Origin: Paracoccus aminophilus JCM 7686
GTDB lineage: Bacteria > Pseudomonadota > Alphaproteobacteria > Rhodobacterales > Rhodobacteraceae
Length of the DNA: 64,000 bases
Reading direction: 5' to 3'
Assembly (NCBI RefSeq): GCF_000444995.1
Contig: NC_022041.1
Coordinates: forward strand, 3,501 to 67,500
A program made the position numbers and the translations under genes. The notes under the pieces were generated by a model that saw only the letters and a list, made by a program, of their open reading frames with translations, was not told the origin of the DNA and made no database searches. Position 1 is the stretch's first letter. Each line of letters begins with the position of its first letter. Shown piece after piece: positions 43,190-52,192 of the stretch.

Positions 43190-43411
43190 CTAGAGCTTCG
43201 TCGCGATGCTGGTCACGGCCTGCAAATTGCCGAGGGTCTGGCGATTGGCCTGACGCGCCTCGGAGGCCTCTTTCTGCATACAGGCCGCTTTTTCCGGCGT
43301 GCCGTTCTTGAAGCCATAGGCCGCGCAGGTCGCCGCGTATCGCGACATGGATTGCTGCGGCGACTCGCAAGCGGCGAGGGCAAGGACAACCAGCAACAGG
43401 GTCTTTTTCAT
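43190..43411 (-). CDS. Small lipoprotein of unknown function
   Basis: A 73-residue precursor, MKKTLLLVVLALAACESP, with a clear lipobox (LAAC, Cys near residue 15). The mature part of about 58 residues has two more Cys (ATCAAYGF and KAACMQKEA), a spacing seen in small alphaproteobacterial lipoproteins. The start at 43411 has GGAG six bases upstream. Function is unknown. Confidence 0.75.
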   Translation of the reverse strand: MKKTLLLVVLALAACESPQQSMSRYAATCAAYGFKNGTPEKAACMQKEASEARQANRQTLGNLQAVTSIATKL

Positions 43412-43494
43412 CGCAAACTCCATCTGCCTCTCGCAACTGTGTCGCGGGAGGCTGTGGTGATCAAGACCCGATCAAGACCGGATGCGGGGCGCCT

Positions 43495-44283
43495 CTAGCG
43501 CCAGCCGGTGGGCGCCGAGGGGATCGGGCTGGCCTCGACCTTGCGCAGCAGCGCGATCATCGCGTCAATCTGGTGATCGCAGATCGCGCGGCCCTTGTCG
43601 GCGGTCGAGTCCGCCGCGTCGCCGACCGTGCCCGAGGCGTGCAGATCGGCCGAGATCCAGCCATAAGACACCGGGCCGATCGGGCTGATCAGGCTGTCCT
43701 CGGCGCTCGAGATAAAATTCTCGGCCTTGGACATATCGACCAGCTCGGGGTGGAAGGCCAGCATCAGCGAGGTTTCGTCATCGCCGCCGTGGATGCCGTA
43801 TTTCGCCTGCCTTTCCGAGAACGAGCCCTCGGGCGCGCCAAAGCCCATCCACTGGCATTTCACCGCCAGCATTCCGGCCTGCACCCGCAGCTCTCGCGTG
43901 AGGATCGAGACCAGATCGAGATTGCCGCCATGGCTGTTCACGACCACGATCTTTTTGACGCCCGCCCGCGCGACCGAGAGGCCGATCTGCGTCCAGGCCG
44001 CCAGCGCAGTCGGGGCATCGAGCGTCAGCGTGCCCGCCGCCCAAAGATGCTCGGTCGATTTACCGACGGCCTGCGCGGGCAGGATGCGGATGTCGAGATC
44101 CTCGGGGCATTTCTCACGCAGGCGCTTCAGCATCCCTTCGGCGATCAGCGTATCGGTGCCGACCGGCAGATGGGGGCCGTGCTGCTCGATCGCGCAGGTC
44201 GGCAGGATCGCGATGGTCTTCATCGGGTCGAGACCGGCGAATTCCGGGGCGCGGAAATCGGCCCAGTTGAAGCGGCGAGTCAT
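43495..44283 (-). CDS. Creatininase-family amidohydrolase
   Basis: A 262-residue metal-dependent amidase of the creatininase family. Metal ligands are visible in CAIEQHGPHLPVGTDT near residue 30 (Glu, His, Asp), NSHGGNLD near residue 118 (His) and GIHGGDDETSLML near residue 168 (Glu). Members cleave cyclic amides such as creatinine, or act on peptide-derived substrates; which applies here is unknown. It is the last gene of the minus-strand operon with an ABC importer and a deaminase-like amidohydrolase, and overlaps the preceding gene by 4 bp. Confidence 0.87.
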   Translation of the reverse strand: MTRRFNWADFRAPEFAGLDPMKTIAILPTCAIEQHGPHLPVGTDTLIAEGMLKRLREKCPEDLDIRILPAQAVGKSTEHLWAAGTLTLDAPTALAAWTQIGLSVARAGVKKIVVVNSHGGNLDLVSILTRELRVQAGMLAVKCQWMGFGAPEGSFSERQAKYGIHGGDDETSLMLAFHPELVDMSKAENFISSAEDSLISPIGPVSYGWISADLHASGTVGDAADSTADKGRAICDHQIDAMIALLRKVEASPIPSAPTGWR

Positions 44284-44897
44284 GTCTTTTCCTTCTTCAA
44301 AGGCGCGAGCAGGCGGGTCATGGCGCGGTCCACCCGTTTGAGGTGGCGCTTGCGGCTGCGCGGGGTCGAGCTGTCCATTTTGTAATGCGCCGCAAAGATG
44401 CTGCGGCGCTGCGGGGCGCAAAGATAGCCGACGCCGCGCAGCAAGGTGCGCCGTCCCGGTGCGCCGACCAGCGCGGTCAACCAGCGACTGGCGCCGCAGG
44501 TGGTGAAGACGCCGATCCGGGTGATCTGGGTCAGGCCGGGGCGGATGTCCTTGTTTTGTGCGTCGGGCATCAGAAAGGCCGCCTCGGGCAAAAGCACGCG
44601 GTCGAGCCAGCCTTTCAGCATGGCGGGCAGGCCATACCACCAGGTCGGATAGGTGAAGATCAGCGTGTCGCACCAAGCCAGCGCGGCCACGTGATCTTCG
44701 ACCCCCGAACGGTTCGCGGGCGCGTCCAGATAGCCGCGCCACTCCGGCCCCGAGAGCACCGGATCAAAGCCCTGCGCGTAAAGATCCATCACCCGGATCT
44801 CGGCTCCGGCCCGGGTAAGGTGATCCAGTACCCGGTCGCGGACGGCCGCGGTGAAGCTTTCGGCCTCCGGGTGGCAATGGATCACCAAGGCCTTCAT
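44280..44897 (-). CDS. Flavodoxin-fold NAD(P)H dehydrogenase (quinone) family protein
   Basis: A 205-residue flavodoxin-like reductase. It has KALVIHCHPEAESFTAAVRD at the N-terminus, DTLIFTYPTWWYGLPAMLKGWLDRV near residue 85 (FMN and active-site region) and a basic C-terminal tail. This is the family of MdaB/NQO1/KefF-type proteins. The start at 44897 was chosen to match the family N-terminus. It overlaps both neighbours by 4 bp, so it belongs to the ABC/amidohydrolase operon. Confidence 0.85.
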   Translation of the reverse strand: MKALVIHCHPEAESFTAAVRDRVLDHLTRAGAEIRVMDLYAQGFDPVLSGPEWRGYLDAPANRSGVEDHVAALAWCDTLIFTYPTWWYGLPAMLKGWLDRVLLPEAAFLMPDAQNKDIRPGLTQITRIGVFTTCGASRWLTALVGAPGRRTLLRGVGYLCAPQRRSIFAAHYKMDSSTPRSRKRHLKRVDRAMTRLLAPLKKEKT

Positions 44898-46285
44898 GCG
44901 CGGCGCAGGCCCGGATAGGCATACATCGTCTTGAAGTCCCAGTTCGGATCCTCCCAAGCGATCATCTTGCCGGGGTTGAGGATGCCTTTGGGATCGGCCT
45001 CGCGCTTGAAGTTGAGCTGACGGTCATCGACGATCTGACGCCCACCTTCTTCCAGCGTGTAGCGATGCGGGTTGAAGATCATGCAGCCCATATCCTCGTG
45101 GATCTGGACGATTTCGTTCAGCCGCTCTTCGGTCGTGAACCGCACCAAGGTCAGCCCCGCCGCCGTCATCACCCCGTTTTCCTTGAGGAATTCGATGTGC
45201 TGGATCAGCTCGTCACCGAAATGCGCGCGGATCGCGTCGATCTTGTCGAGGAAACCCTCACCGGCATAGCGGACCTGAAGATAGGTGATCTCGGGCTCAA
45301 CCTTCAGCGCGCGCAACGTCGTGTGGTTCCAGCCATATTCATAGGCCGGGCCGGGGTCGCGCGGCCAGTCGTTGGCATCGCTGCGATAGATCAGCTTCGC
45401 CTCGGGGTCATGGCCAAGGAAGGTCAGGAAACCGTCCATCGACTGCGGCGCGATCATCAGAGCGATCACTGAATCCGTCTCGGAGACATGGTCCTTGAAG
45501 CGCTGGAAATAGCGCGCGGCAATCGGCGCCTCGCAAACCGTGTCGAGCTTCATCGCGATCCCGTCTTGCAGCGAGATCTGATGCGCGAGCCGGCTCGCCT
45601 TGGCGAAATCGGGATGGGTCACGAAGACATGGACCCAGTCATAAGCGGGCGCGAGCGGCAGCTCGATTTCGGTGACGATGCCGTTGGTGCCGTAAGCATG
45701 GCTGACGCGGGCGAGGTCCTCGCCGGTGAAGTCCAGAACGCGCGGCTCGGCCTCGGCGGTGACGACGCGGATGCGGATGATATTGCCGTAATCGCGCAGC
45801 ACGCCCCAGCGGACCGAGCCAACCCCGCCCGAGCCGCCGCAGATGAAGCCACCGATGGTCGCGGTCGCGGCGGTCGAGGGCGTCATGCGCAGCTCTTGGC
45901 CGGAATGCGCGCGGGTCTGGCGGTCGAGATCGCGGATGACCAGCCCCGGCTCGACCACGATGCGGCCGGGGGCGATCTCATGGATCTTGTTCATGTTCTG
46001 CATATGCAGGATGCAGCCGCCTTTCAGCGGCATGGCCTGACCGTAATTGCCGGTCCCCGCGCCGCGCACCGTGACCGGCACGTCATGGGCGTGACAGATG
46101 CGCAGAACCTCGATGACCTCGTCCTGCGAGCGCGGCATGACCACGAAATCGGCACAAACCCCGTCGAGGCGATCCTTCAGGACCGGCGAATACCAGAAGA
46201 AATCCCGGCTTTTCGCCTTCACCGAGGGCGGGTTGTCGTCGATGTCGAGATGGGCGAGGGCGGCTTTGGCGGCGTCGATGTTCAT
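44894..46285 (-). CDS. FAD-binding oxidoreductase (FAD-linked oxidase/PCMH family)
   Basis: A 463-residue flavoprotein with an N-terminal PCMH FAD domain (VVMPRSQDEVIEVLRICHAH near residue 48, TVRGAGTGNYGQAMPLKGG near residue 72, GFICGGSGGVGSVRWG near residue 147) and a FAD-linked oxidase C-terminal domain ending DPKGILNPGKM. This is the glycolate oxidase GlcD / vanillyl-alcohol oxidase class. The substrate is unknown; probably a 2-hydroxy acid or amine arising from the imported compound. It overlaps both neighbours by 4 bp. The start at 46285 fits the family. Confidence 0.85.
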   Translation of the reverse strand: MNIDAAKAALAHLDIDDNPPSVKAKSRDFFWYSPVLKDRLDGVCADFVVMPRSQDEVIEVLRICHAHDVPVTVRGAGTGNYGQAMPLKGGCILHMQNMNKIHEIAPGRIVVEPGLVIRDLDRQTRAHSGQELRMTPSTAATATIGGFICGGSGGVGSVRWGVLRDYGNIIRIRVVTAEAEPRVLDFTGEDLARVSHAYGTNGIVTEIELPLAPAYDWVHVFVTHPDFAKASRLAHQISLQDGIAMKLDTVCEAPIAARYFQRFKDHVSETDSVIALMIAPQSMDGFLTFLGHDPEAKLIYRSDANDWPRDPGPAYEYGWNHTTLRALKVEPEITYLQVRYAGEGFLDKIDAIRAHFGDELIQHIEFLKENGVMTAAGLTLVRFTTEERLNEIVQIHEDMGCMIFNPHRYTLEEGGRQIVDDRQLNFKREADPKGILNPGKMIAWEDPNWDFKTMYAYPGLRRA

Positions 46286-47571
46286 GGGCAATCCATCAGA
46301 TGGTCGAGTTCGGCGTAATCGGGCAGGGTGCGGTCGATCTGGCGACCGTCCCGGATCACGATCCGGTCGGATTGGGGGCGGGCAAAAAGCTCGGTCCAAG
46401 AGCGGGCGCGGCAGATCACCAGATCCGCAGGCGCCCCGGGGGCAAGGCTCGGCGCGGCAAAGCCTGCGGCTTTGGCCGGATTGGTCAGGAAGGCGTGGCT
46501 CCAGTCGCTGCGCGAATGGTCAAGATGCGCGATCCGGGTCGCCTCGCGCATGACCTCGATCATGTCGAGATCGCCGTAGGCATAGAAGGGGTCGCGGGTG
46601 TTGTCCGAAGCGAAGCTCACATTGATCCCGCGCGCCGCCATCTCATGGACCAGCGTGACGCCCCGCCAGCGCGGGGTGCGCGCAGGCGCGGTCTGGGCCA
46701 CGCGATCTTGCAGGTAAAGGTTGCACATCGGCAGGCTGACGACATGCAACCCCGCCTTGGCGACCAGATCGAGCGTGCGCAGGGCCTCGGCCTCGGGCTG
46801 GACCGCCAGCGAGCAGCAATGGCCGACCGTCACCGGCGCGTCGAAGCCGGTTTCCAGCACGATCTCGGCAATCTCGCGCAGGGTCGCGACCGAGGCATCG
46901 CCGGTTTCATCGGTGTGGAAATCGGCATGAAGCCCGCGATTGGCGGCATGGGCGAAGAAGGCGCGCAGCCGGTCGCGGATCTGCGCATCGGGGAAGGTGA
47001 CGCAGCCCAGAACCGAGCCGGTTTGCGCGACGAGATCCGCCAGCGCGCCGAAATCGCCGCCATTGTAGGGATCAATCAGGTCGATCGTCGTCAGGCAGGC
47101 CGCTTGCAGGTCGATCCGGCCCGCCCATTCCTCGCGCAGTTTGACGAATTCGCCAAAGCTGATCTCGGCCTGCGGCGGGATCGCGTCGAGATGGGTGCGG
47201 ATCGCGCGGGTGCCATGCGCATAGGCAGAGCGCAGCGCGAAATCCATGCGCGCCCGCACATCGGCACCCGACCAGTTCGCGGTGCGGTCGGCATCGACGG
47301 TCGTCAGCGCCCCCATAAAGCTGCCGTCCGGGTTGGAGGCACGGGGCCAGATATGGCCCTTGTCGAGATGGGTGTGCATGTCGATGAAAGCGGGAAAGAC
47401 CATCGCGCGGTTCATCTCGACCACCGGCAAGGTGGGATCGGGGGCCGCGATCTTGCCGTCGCGGATCGTCAGATCAATCTGCGCCAGATCTCCGGGTTCG
47501 CCGATCAGACAGGCGGGGACGGTCAGGCCTTTCAGCGTGACCGCGCCTTGCGGAAGTGTCCGGAAATCCAT
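46282..47571 (-). CDS. Cytosine deaminase-like amidohydrolase
   Basis: A 429-residue amidohydrolase-superfamily enzyme with the metal motif FIDMHTHLDKGH near residue 59, HADFHTDETGD near residue 215, VGHCCSLAV near residue 250 and SFASDNTRDPFY near residue 318. These are the features of the CodA branch (cytosine, isoguanine, creatinine and related ring deaminases). It lies directly after the ABC permease (shared base) and before the FAD oxidoreductase. I start at ATG 47571 rather than GTG 47574. The imported compound is probably its substrate. Confidence 0.87.
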   Translation of the reverse strand: MDFRTLPQGAVTLKGLTVPACLIGEPGDLAQIDLTIRDGKIAAPDPTLPVVEMNRAMVFPAFIDMHTHLDKGHIWPRASNPDGSFMGALTTVDADRTANWSGADVRARMDFALRSAYAHGTRAIRTHLDAIPPQAEISFGEFVKLREEWAGRIDLQAACLTTIDLIDPYNGGDFGALADLVAQTGSVLGCVTFPDAQIRDRLRAFFAHAANRGLHADFHTDETGDASVATLREIAEIVLETGFDAPVTVGHCCSLAVQPEAEALRTLDLVAKAGLHVVSLPMCNLYLQDRVAQTAPARTPRWRGVTLVHEMAARGINVSFASDNTRDPFYAYGDLDMIEVMREATRIAHLDHSRSDWSHAFLTNPAKAAGFAAPSLAPGAPADLVICRARSWTELFARPQSDRIVIRDGRQIDRTLPDYAELDHLMDCP

Positions 47572-48413
47572 CACATTTCCCTTTTGATCGCGCTTTCATG
47601 CCATTTGCGCAGTGCCAGATGTGAAATCAGCGAGAGCACGGCAAAGATCATCACGCCCAGCAATGCGATCAGCACGAGGGCCGCGAACATGCGCGGAATA
47701 TTGAGGCGATAGCTCGCTTCGAGGATGCGGAAAGCCAGCCCCGAGCCGATGCCGCCGGTGCCCGCGACATATTCCGCGACCACGGCGCCGATCAGCGAGA
47801 GACCGCCCGCAATGCGCAGACCGCCGAGGAAATAGGGCAAAGCCGAGGGCAGTTGCAGGTGGATCAGCCTTTGCCAGCGGTTCGCGCCATAGATGCGGTA
47901 GAGGTCCGAGAGGTTGTGATCGACCGAGCGCAGGCCAAGCGTCGTGTTCGACAGGATCGGGAAAAAGGCCACGATCCAGGCGCAGAGCAAGAGCCCCGCC
48001 ATCTTGTTCTCGACATAGATGAAGATCAGCGGCGCAATCGCCACGACCGGCGTCACCTGCAAGATGACCGCGAAGGGATAGAAGGACATCTCGGCCCATC
48101 GGCTGAGGCTGAAGAGCACCGCAAGCCCGACGCCGCCGATGATCGCGACGGCCAGCGCCATCAGCGTGATCTTCATCGTGACCAGCGCGGCGGGGCCAAG
48201 AATGGCCCAGTCCTTAACAAGAGTTTGTAGAACGAGCCCCGGGCTTGGCAAGATATAGTGGGGGATCTTGTACCAAGCCACAACGCGGTCCCAGAGCACC
48301 AGCGCGATGACAAGGGCCAGAACCGGCATGAGCCAGCGCCCGATCTTCTCGGCGCGCTTGCGCCGCATCCGGGCGGCTTCTTCGGGGTCGATGGCGGAGG
48401 AAAGATCGGTCAC
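47571..48413 (-). CDS. ABC importer permease (NitT/TauT/thiamine-precursor type)
   Basis: A 280-residue permease with six predicted membrane segments and the EAA loop (HNLSDLYRIYGANRWQRL and IHLQLPSALPYFLGG, near residue 165). It starts with GTG overlapping the ATPase stop. It is one of three components of a second NMT1-type importer in this window. Confidence 0.87.
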   Translation of the reverse strand: MTDLSSAIDPEEAARMRRKRAEKIGRWLMPVLALVIALVLWDRVVAWYKIPHYILPSPGLVLQTLVKDWAILGPAALVTMKITLMALAVAIIGGVGLAVLFSLSRWAEMSFYPFAVILQVTPVVAIAPLIFIYVENKMAGLLLCAWIVAFFPILSNTTLGLRSVDHNLSDLYRIYGANRWQRLIHLQLPSALPYFLGGLRIAGGLSLIGAVVAEYVAGTGGIGSGLAFRILEASYRLNIPRMFAALVLIALLGVMIFAVLSLISHLALRKWHESAIKREM

Positions 48414-49189
48414 GCCTGTTCTCCCATAGCGTCAGAAAGCGCATCCGAGGCCGCGCGGCAGAGCGCCGCATATTCGGCCGAGGTGCGGAAGTCTTCGTCG
48501 CGCGGTCCCTCCACATCGACGCGCAGCTCATGGGCGACGCGACCGGGGCGGGGGGCCATGACCACGATGCGGTTGGACAGGAACACGCTTTCAAAGACCG
48601 AATGGGTCACGAAAATCACCGTGCAATTCAGGGTCTTTTGCAGATCCATCAGATCGCGGTTCATCTTGTTGCGGGTGATCTCGTCCAGCGCGGCGAAGGG
48701 CTCGTCCATCAGGATCAGCCGCGGTTTCGTCACCAGCGCACGGGCGATCGAGACCCGCATTTTCATCCCGCCGGAAAGCTCGCGCGGATAGGAATTCGCG
48801 AAGTTTTCCAACCCGACCATCTTGAGCGCATCATGAATCTGGGCCTCGACATCGCCGAATTTCACGCCGCGTAGCCGCATCGGCAGCCAGACGTTCTTGG
48901 CGACCGTGGCCCAGGGCATCAGCGTTGCTTCCTGAAAGACGACACCGAGGTCTCCGGCCTGCTGGCTGCCCTCCCATTGCACGCGACCGGCGGTCGGATG
49001 CATCAGCCCGGCGATCAGCCGCAAGGCGGTCGATTTCCCGCAGCCCGACGGGCCGAGCAGCGAGATGAAATCGCCCTGCCGGACGGTGAGGTTCATGTCC
49101 TTGAGCGCGGTGACGCCCCCGGCGAACACCTTGCTGACCCCCTCCATCCGCAGGACGGTGGGGGCCGTCATATCGCTTGCCTGTGTCAT
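48410..49189 (-). CDS. ABC importer ATP-binding protein (NitT/TauT type)
   Basis: A 259-residue ABC ATPase with Walker A GPSGCGKSTA near residue 46, signature LSGGMKMRVSIARALV near residue 138, Walker B LILMDEPFAALD near residue 158 and a switch His in FVTHSVFE near residue 195. It starts directly after the binding-protein stop, with no spacer. It partners the permease at 47571 and the binding protein at 49190. Confidence 0.9.
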   Translation of the reverse strand: MTQASDMTAPTVLRMEGVSKVFAGGVTALKDMNLTVRQGDFISLLGPSGCGKSTALRLIAGLMHPTAGRVQWEGSQQAGDLGVVFQEATLMPWATVAKNVWLPMRLRGVKFGDVEAQIHDALKMVGLENFANSYPRELSGGMKMRVSIARALVTKPRLILMDEPFAALDEITRNKMNRDLMDLQKTLNCTVIFVTHSVFESVFLSNRIVVMAPRPGRVAHELRVDVEGPRDEDFRTSAEYAALCRAASDALSDAMGEQA

Positions 49190-50182
49190 TTACTTCTTCA
49201 GATCCAGTCCGACGCCCTTGCCGACGAATTGCAGCGTATAGGCCTGTGAGTAATCGAGATCGGCCGGGACCAGCTCGGCCTTGACCATCTTGTCGTAGAA
49301 ATCCTTGATCCGGGTTTCGGTCATCACGCCGATGCCTTTTTCCAGCGTGTCGCCGGAATCGACAATGCCGTTGTCTTTCAATGCCTTGATCGAGAAGGCG
49401 ATCTGTTCATCGGTCAGATCCGGGTTGTCGGCTTTGATCTTTTCGATGGCTTTGGAATTGTCGCCGTAAAGGTAGTTATACCAGCCCTTGGCGGTGCCAT
49501 CGACGAAGCACTGAACCACCTCGGGTTTCGAGGCGACGGTGTCCGCCATGGCTTCGATGATCGTCGAATAGGTCGACCAGCCGGCATCGGCGAGCAGCTG
49601 GACATCGGGTTTGAAGCCGGCCTCTTTCTCGATCATCAGCGGCTCGGAAGAGATGAAGCCCTGAATGGCGCTGTCTTCGTTCTGGATGAAGGGCGCGACG
49701 TTGAACGTATAGACCTCGCGCTGTTCGTCGGTGAAGCCGAAGTCCTTCTTCATCCATTGGTAAAAGGTCGCGAAGCCCTCGTCAGAGATCATCAGCTTGA
49801 GATTTTTCAGATCCTCGAAGGTCTTGGCCTTGCCGGGATGGGCGAGGATGACCTGCGGGTCTTTCTGGAAGACACCCATGACCGCCACGACCGGCACGTT
49901 TTCCGCCGCCGAGCTGAAGGTCCCGAGCAGGTTGCCCGCCATGTTGAAGTCGATCTTGCCCGCCAGCATCATCGCGCGGTTGTTCACCTGCGGGCCGCCC
50001 GGCACGATGGTCACGTCAAGGCCGCAAGCCGCATAGGTGCCGTCCACGACCGCCTGATAATAGCCGCCATGCTCCGCCTGAGCGACCCAGTTGGTGCCGA
50101 ATTTCACGGCTTCATTCGCGCTGGCGCCGGTGGCGATCAGGCCGAAGGTTGTGCTCAGGGAAATGAGGATGTGGCGAGGCAT
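49190..50182 (-). CDS. NMT1/THI5-like periplasmic binding protein
   Basis: A 330-residue secreted receptor (signal peptide to about GASANEA, residue 22-23) with KFGTNWVAQAEHGGYYQAVVDGTYAACGLDVTI (in part) near residues 27-57 and AGKIDFNMAGNLLG near residue 74, the NMT1/ThiY fold. AGGAG precedes 50182. It leads the operon with its ATPase, permease, deaminase-like amidohydrolase, FAD oxidoreductase, flavodoxin reductase and creatininase-type amidase. Ligand unknown; a pyrimidine or similar ring is plausible from fold and context. Confidence 0.88.
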   Translation of the reverse strand: MPRHILISLSTTFGLIATGASANEAVKFGTNWVAQAEHGGYYQAVVDGTYAACGLDVTIVPGGPQVNNRAMMLAGKIDFNMAGNLLGTFSSAAENVPVVAVMGVFQKDPQVILAHPGKAKTFEDLKNLKLMISDEGFATFYQWMKKDFGFTDEQREVYTFNVAPFIQNEDSAIQGFISSEPLMIEKEAGFKPDVQLLADAGWSTYSTIIEAMADTVASKPEVVQCFVDGTAKGWYNYLYGDNSKAIEKIKADNPDLTDEQIAFSIKALKDNGIVDSGDTLEKGIGVMTETRIKDFYDKMVKAELVPADLDYSQAYTLQFVGKGVGLDLKK

Positions 50183-50378
50183 GACGGCTCCTGCTGTTGG
50201 GTGACGCAAGGTTGCGATGATTTTTTCGGGTTTCTAGCAACTTGTTTAGACGAATCGCAACGCGAGCGACATCTTCCTTTCGTTCTTCCCACCAAAAAGA
50301 GGCAATTTCCTCAGGATAGAGGAGACGGGCCGGGGCGCCGTCTTGACCGCGAACCCGGCTCTGACGCAGGATCGCGCC

Positions 50379-50774
50379 ATGAAAGCGCTTGCCCCTTCCT
50401 CGATTTCCGCCCCCTTCGGTCGCTATTCGCATGGCGTCGCTCTGGACGGTCCGGGTCGCCTTGTCGCGACCTCGGGCCAGCTCGCCTTGCGCGCCGATGG
50501 CACGGTGCCGGAGGGCGCCTATGCGCAGGCGCGGCAATGCTTTGCCAATTGCACCGCCATTCTCGCCGAGGCCGGTTTCGGCCCTGCGGATGCGGTGCGG
50601 ATCAATGCTTTCGTCACCGATCGGTCGCATTTCCCCGATTATATGCGGGCGCGGGATGAATGGTTGTCCGAGGTCGAGGTGCTGCCCGCCTCGACATTGG
50701 TGATCGTCGTCGGTTTCACCCGGCCTGAATTTCTCGTTGAAGTCGAAGTCACCGCATTCCGGAGCCAGCCATGA
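50379..50774 (+). CDS. Rid-family protein lacking the deaminase arginine
   Basis: A 131-residue Rid-fold protein: RLVATSGQLALRADG near residue 27, AYAQARQCFANCTAIL near residue 47 and the motif LPASTLVIVVGF near residue 102. The position of the RidA catalytic Arg is Ser105, so classical imine hydrolysis is doubtful. The ATG at 50379 has AGGA upstream; a TTG at 50343 is an unlikely alternative. It is divergent from the NMT1 importer operon and overlaps the HAD gene by 4 bp. Confidence 0.85.
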   Translation: MKALAPSSISAPFGRYSHGVALDGPGRLVATSGQLALRADGTVPEGAYAQARQCFANCTAILAEAGFGPADAVRINAFVTDRSHFPDYMRARDEWLSEVEVLPASTLVIVVGFTRPEFLVEVEVTAFRSQP

Positions 50775-51376
50775 CCAATATCGTCTTCGACCTCGGTTTC
50801 GTGCTGATCGGCTGGCGGCCCGAACGCGCGTTCACCGCGCATTTCGACGATGCCGCGCAGATCTCGGACTGGATGGCGCGGGTGGATTTTCCGCGCTGGA
50901 ACCGTTTGCAGGATGGGGGCCGCAGCCTTGAGGCGGCGCTCGATCAGGTCCGCGCGGATCATGGCGAGGAAGATGCCGCGATCCTCGCCAGCTATATCCG
51001 CAATTTCGACGACACCATCACCGAGCCGGTGCCGGGAGCCTGGGAGCTTTTGGAAGAGCTTTCCGCCGCCGGGCATCCGCTTTACGCGATCACCAATTGG
51101 GGTGCCGACACCTGGCCCGCGGCGCTGGCGCGTTATCCGCGTCTGGCTTCGGTCTTTCGCGATATCGTGGTTTCGGGCGAGGTGAAGCTGCTCAAGCCCG
51201 AGCCCGAGATCTATCACCTGCTGTTGTCGCGCAACGGGCTTGAGGCCGGGGACTCGCTTTTCATTGACGATACCTTGGCCAATGTCGAAGGCGCGCGCGC
51301 GGTCGGGATGGATGCGATCCATTTCACCGATGCGCCCGCGCTGGCCCGCGAGCTGGGCGCACGCGGGCTTTATTGA
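50771..51376 (+). CDS. HAD-superfamily hydrolase (haloacid-dehalogenase-like)
   Basis: A 201-residue HAD hydrolase with motif I VFDLGFVLIGW at residue 4 (nucleophile Asp, then Gly instead of the second Asp, as in YihX-type members), motif II ITNWGAD near residue 106, motif III Lys in GEVKLLKPEPEIY near residue 137 and motif IV FIDDTLANVEGARAVGM near residue 161. It probably acts on a small phosphorylated or halogenated metabolite. It is coupled to the Rid gene by a 4-bp overlap and converges on the aldolase with a 7-bp gap. Confidence 0.87.
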   Translation: MTNIVFDLGFVLIGWRPERAFTAHFDDAAQISDWMARVDFPRWNRLQDGGRSLEAALDQVRADHGEEDAAILASYIRNFDDTITEPVPGAWELLEELSAAGHPLYAITNWGADTWPAALARYPRLASVFRDIVVSGEVKLLKPEPEIYHLLLSRNGLEAGDSLFIDDTLANVEGARAVGMDAIHFTDAPALARELGARGLY

Positions 51377-51383
51377 GCCGGGC

Positions 51384-52148
51384 TCAAGAGGGCCAGCGCG
51401 CTCGCAAGTCGCGCAAGGCCTTCAGCATCACTGCGATGTCGATGCCGACGGCGGTGAAATTCGTGCCAGCCGCGACGCTTTCTTCCAAAAGCGTCTCGTC
51501 CAGCGTGACGATCCCGGCGGGTTTGCCCGCGGCGCGGATGCGTTTGATCGCCTCGATGATCTTGGCGCGAACCTCGGGATGGGAGAGTTGGCCGGGTCGA
51601 CCCATGGTCGCGGACAGATCGGCGGGACCGACGAAGATGCCATCCACGCCCTCGACGGCGGCGATTTCCTCGATCCGCTCGACCGCATCCAGACTTTCGA
51701 TCTGGACGAGCACACAGATTTCCTGCGCGGCCCGGTTCAGATAATCCGGCACGCTGCCGTAGCGGCTGGCCCGCGCCAACCCGGCAACGCCGCGAAAGCC
51801 TGCCGGGGCATAGCGGGTCGCGGCGACGGCGCGCGCGGCCTCTTCGGCGTTTTCGACATAGGGGATCAGCAGCGATTGCGCGCCGATGTCGAGCAGGCGC
51901 TTGATCTCGACCGGATCATTCCAGCCCGGGCGCACCACCGGCTGAACCGGGTAGGGCGCCATTGCCTGCAGCATGGACTGGACCGCGCCGAGATCAATCG
52001 GCGCATGTTCGCAGTCGATCAGGATCCAGTCATAACCGCAGGTCGCCAACATCTCGGCATAGCCCCCGCCCGGAATCGAGCACCAAAGCCCGATCTGCTG
52101 ACGGCCCTCGGCCAGAGCTGCTTTGAAGCGGTTTTTCGGCAAATCCAT
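51384..52148 (-). CDS. HpcH/HpaI-family aldolase (2-dehydro-3-deoxyglucarate / 4-hydroxy-2-oxoheptanedioate aldolase type)
   Basis: A 254-residue class II pyruvate aldolase. It has QIGLWCSIPGGGYAEM near residue 18, the conserved DCEHAPIDLG near residue 45, PVVRPGW near residue 69 (substrate Arg), LIPYVENAEEA near residue 93, GVAGLARASRYG near residue 118 and the metal Glu in VLVQIESLDAVE near residue 145. The family splits 2-oxo-4-hydroxy acids to pyruvate and an aldehyde. Exact substrate uncertain. It is on the minus strand downstream of aroQ. Confidence 0.87.
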   Translation of the reverse strand: MDLPKNRFKAALAEGRQQIGLWCSIPGGGYAEMLATCGYDWILIDCEHAPIDLGAVQSMLQAMAPYPVQPVVRPGWNDPVEIKRLLDIGAQSLLIPYVENAEEAARAVAATRYAPAGFRGVAGLARASRYGSVPDYLNRAAQEICVLVQIESLDAVERIEEIAAVEGVDGIFVGPADLSATMGRPGQLSHPEVRAKIIEAIKRIRAAGKPAGIVTLDETLLEESVAAGTNFTAVGIDIAVMLKALRDLRARWPS

Positions 52149-52192
52149 GATCTTCCCCCCTGTGGCGCGCCGGTCTGGCGTCCGACCTTGTC

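Noticed and set aside
50112..50630. Minus-strand open frame across the Rid gene start and importer promoter
   Set aside because: Part of it reads like a plausible helical peptide, but it spans a coding region on the other strand and the receptor start; no ribosome site.
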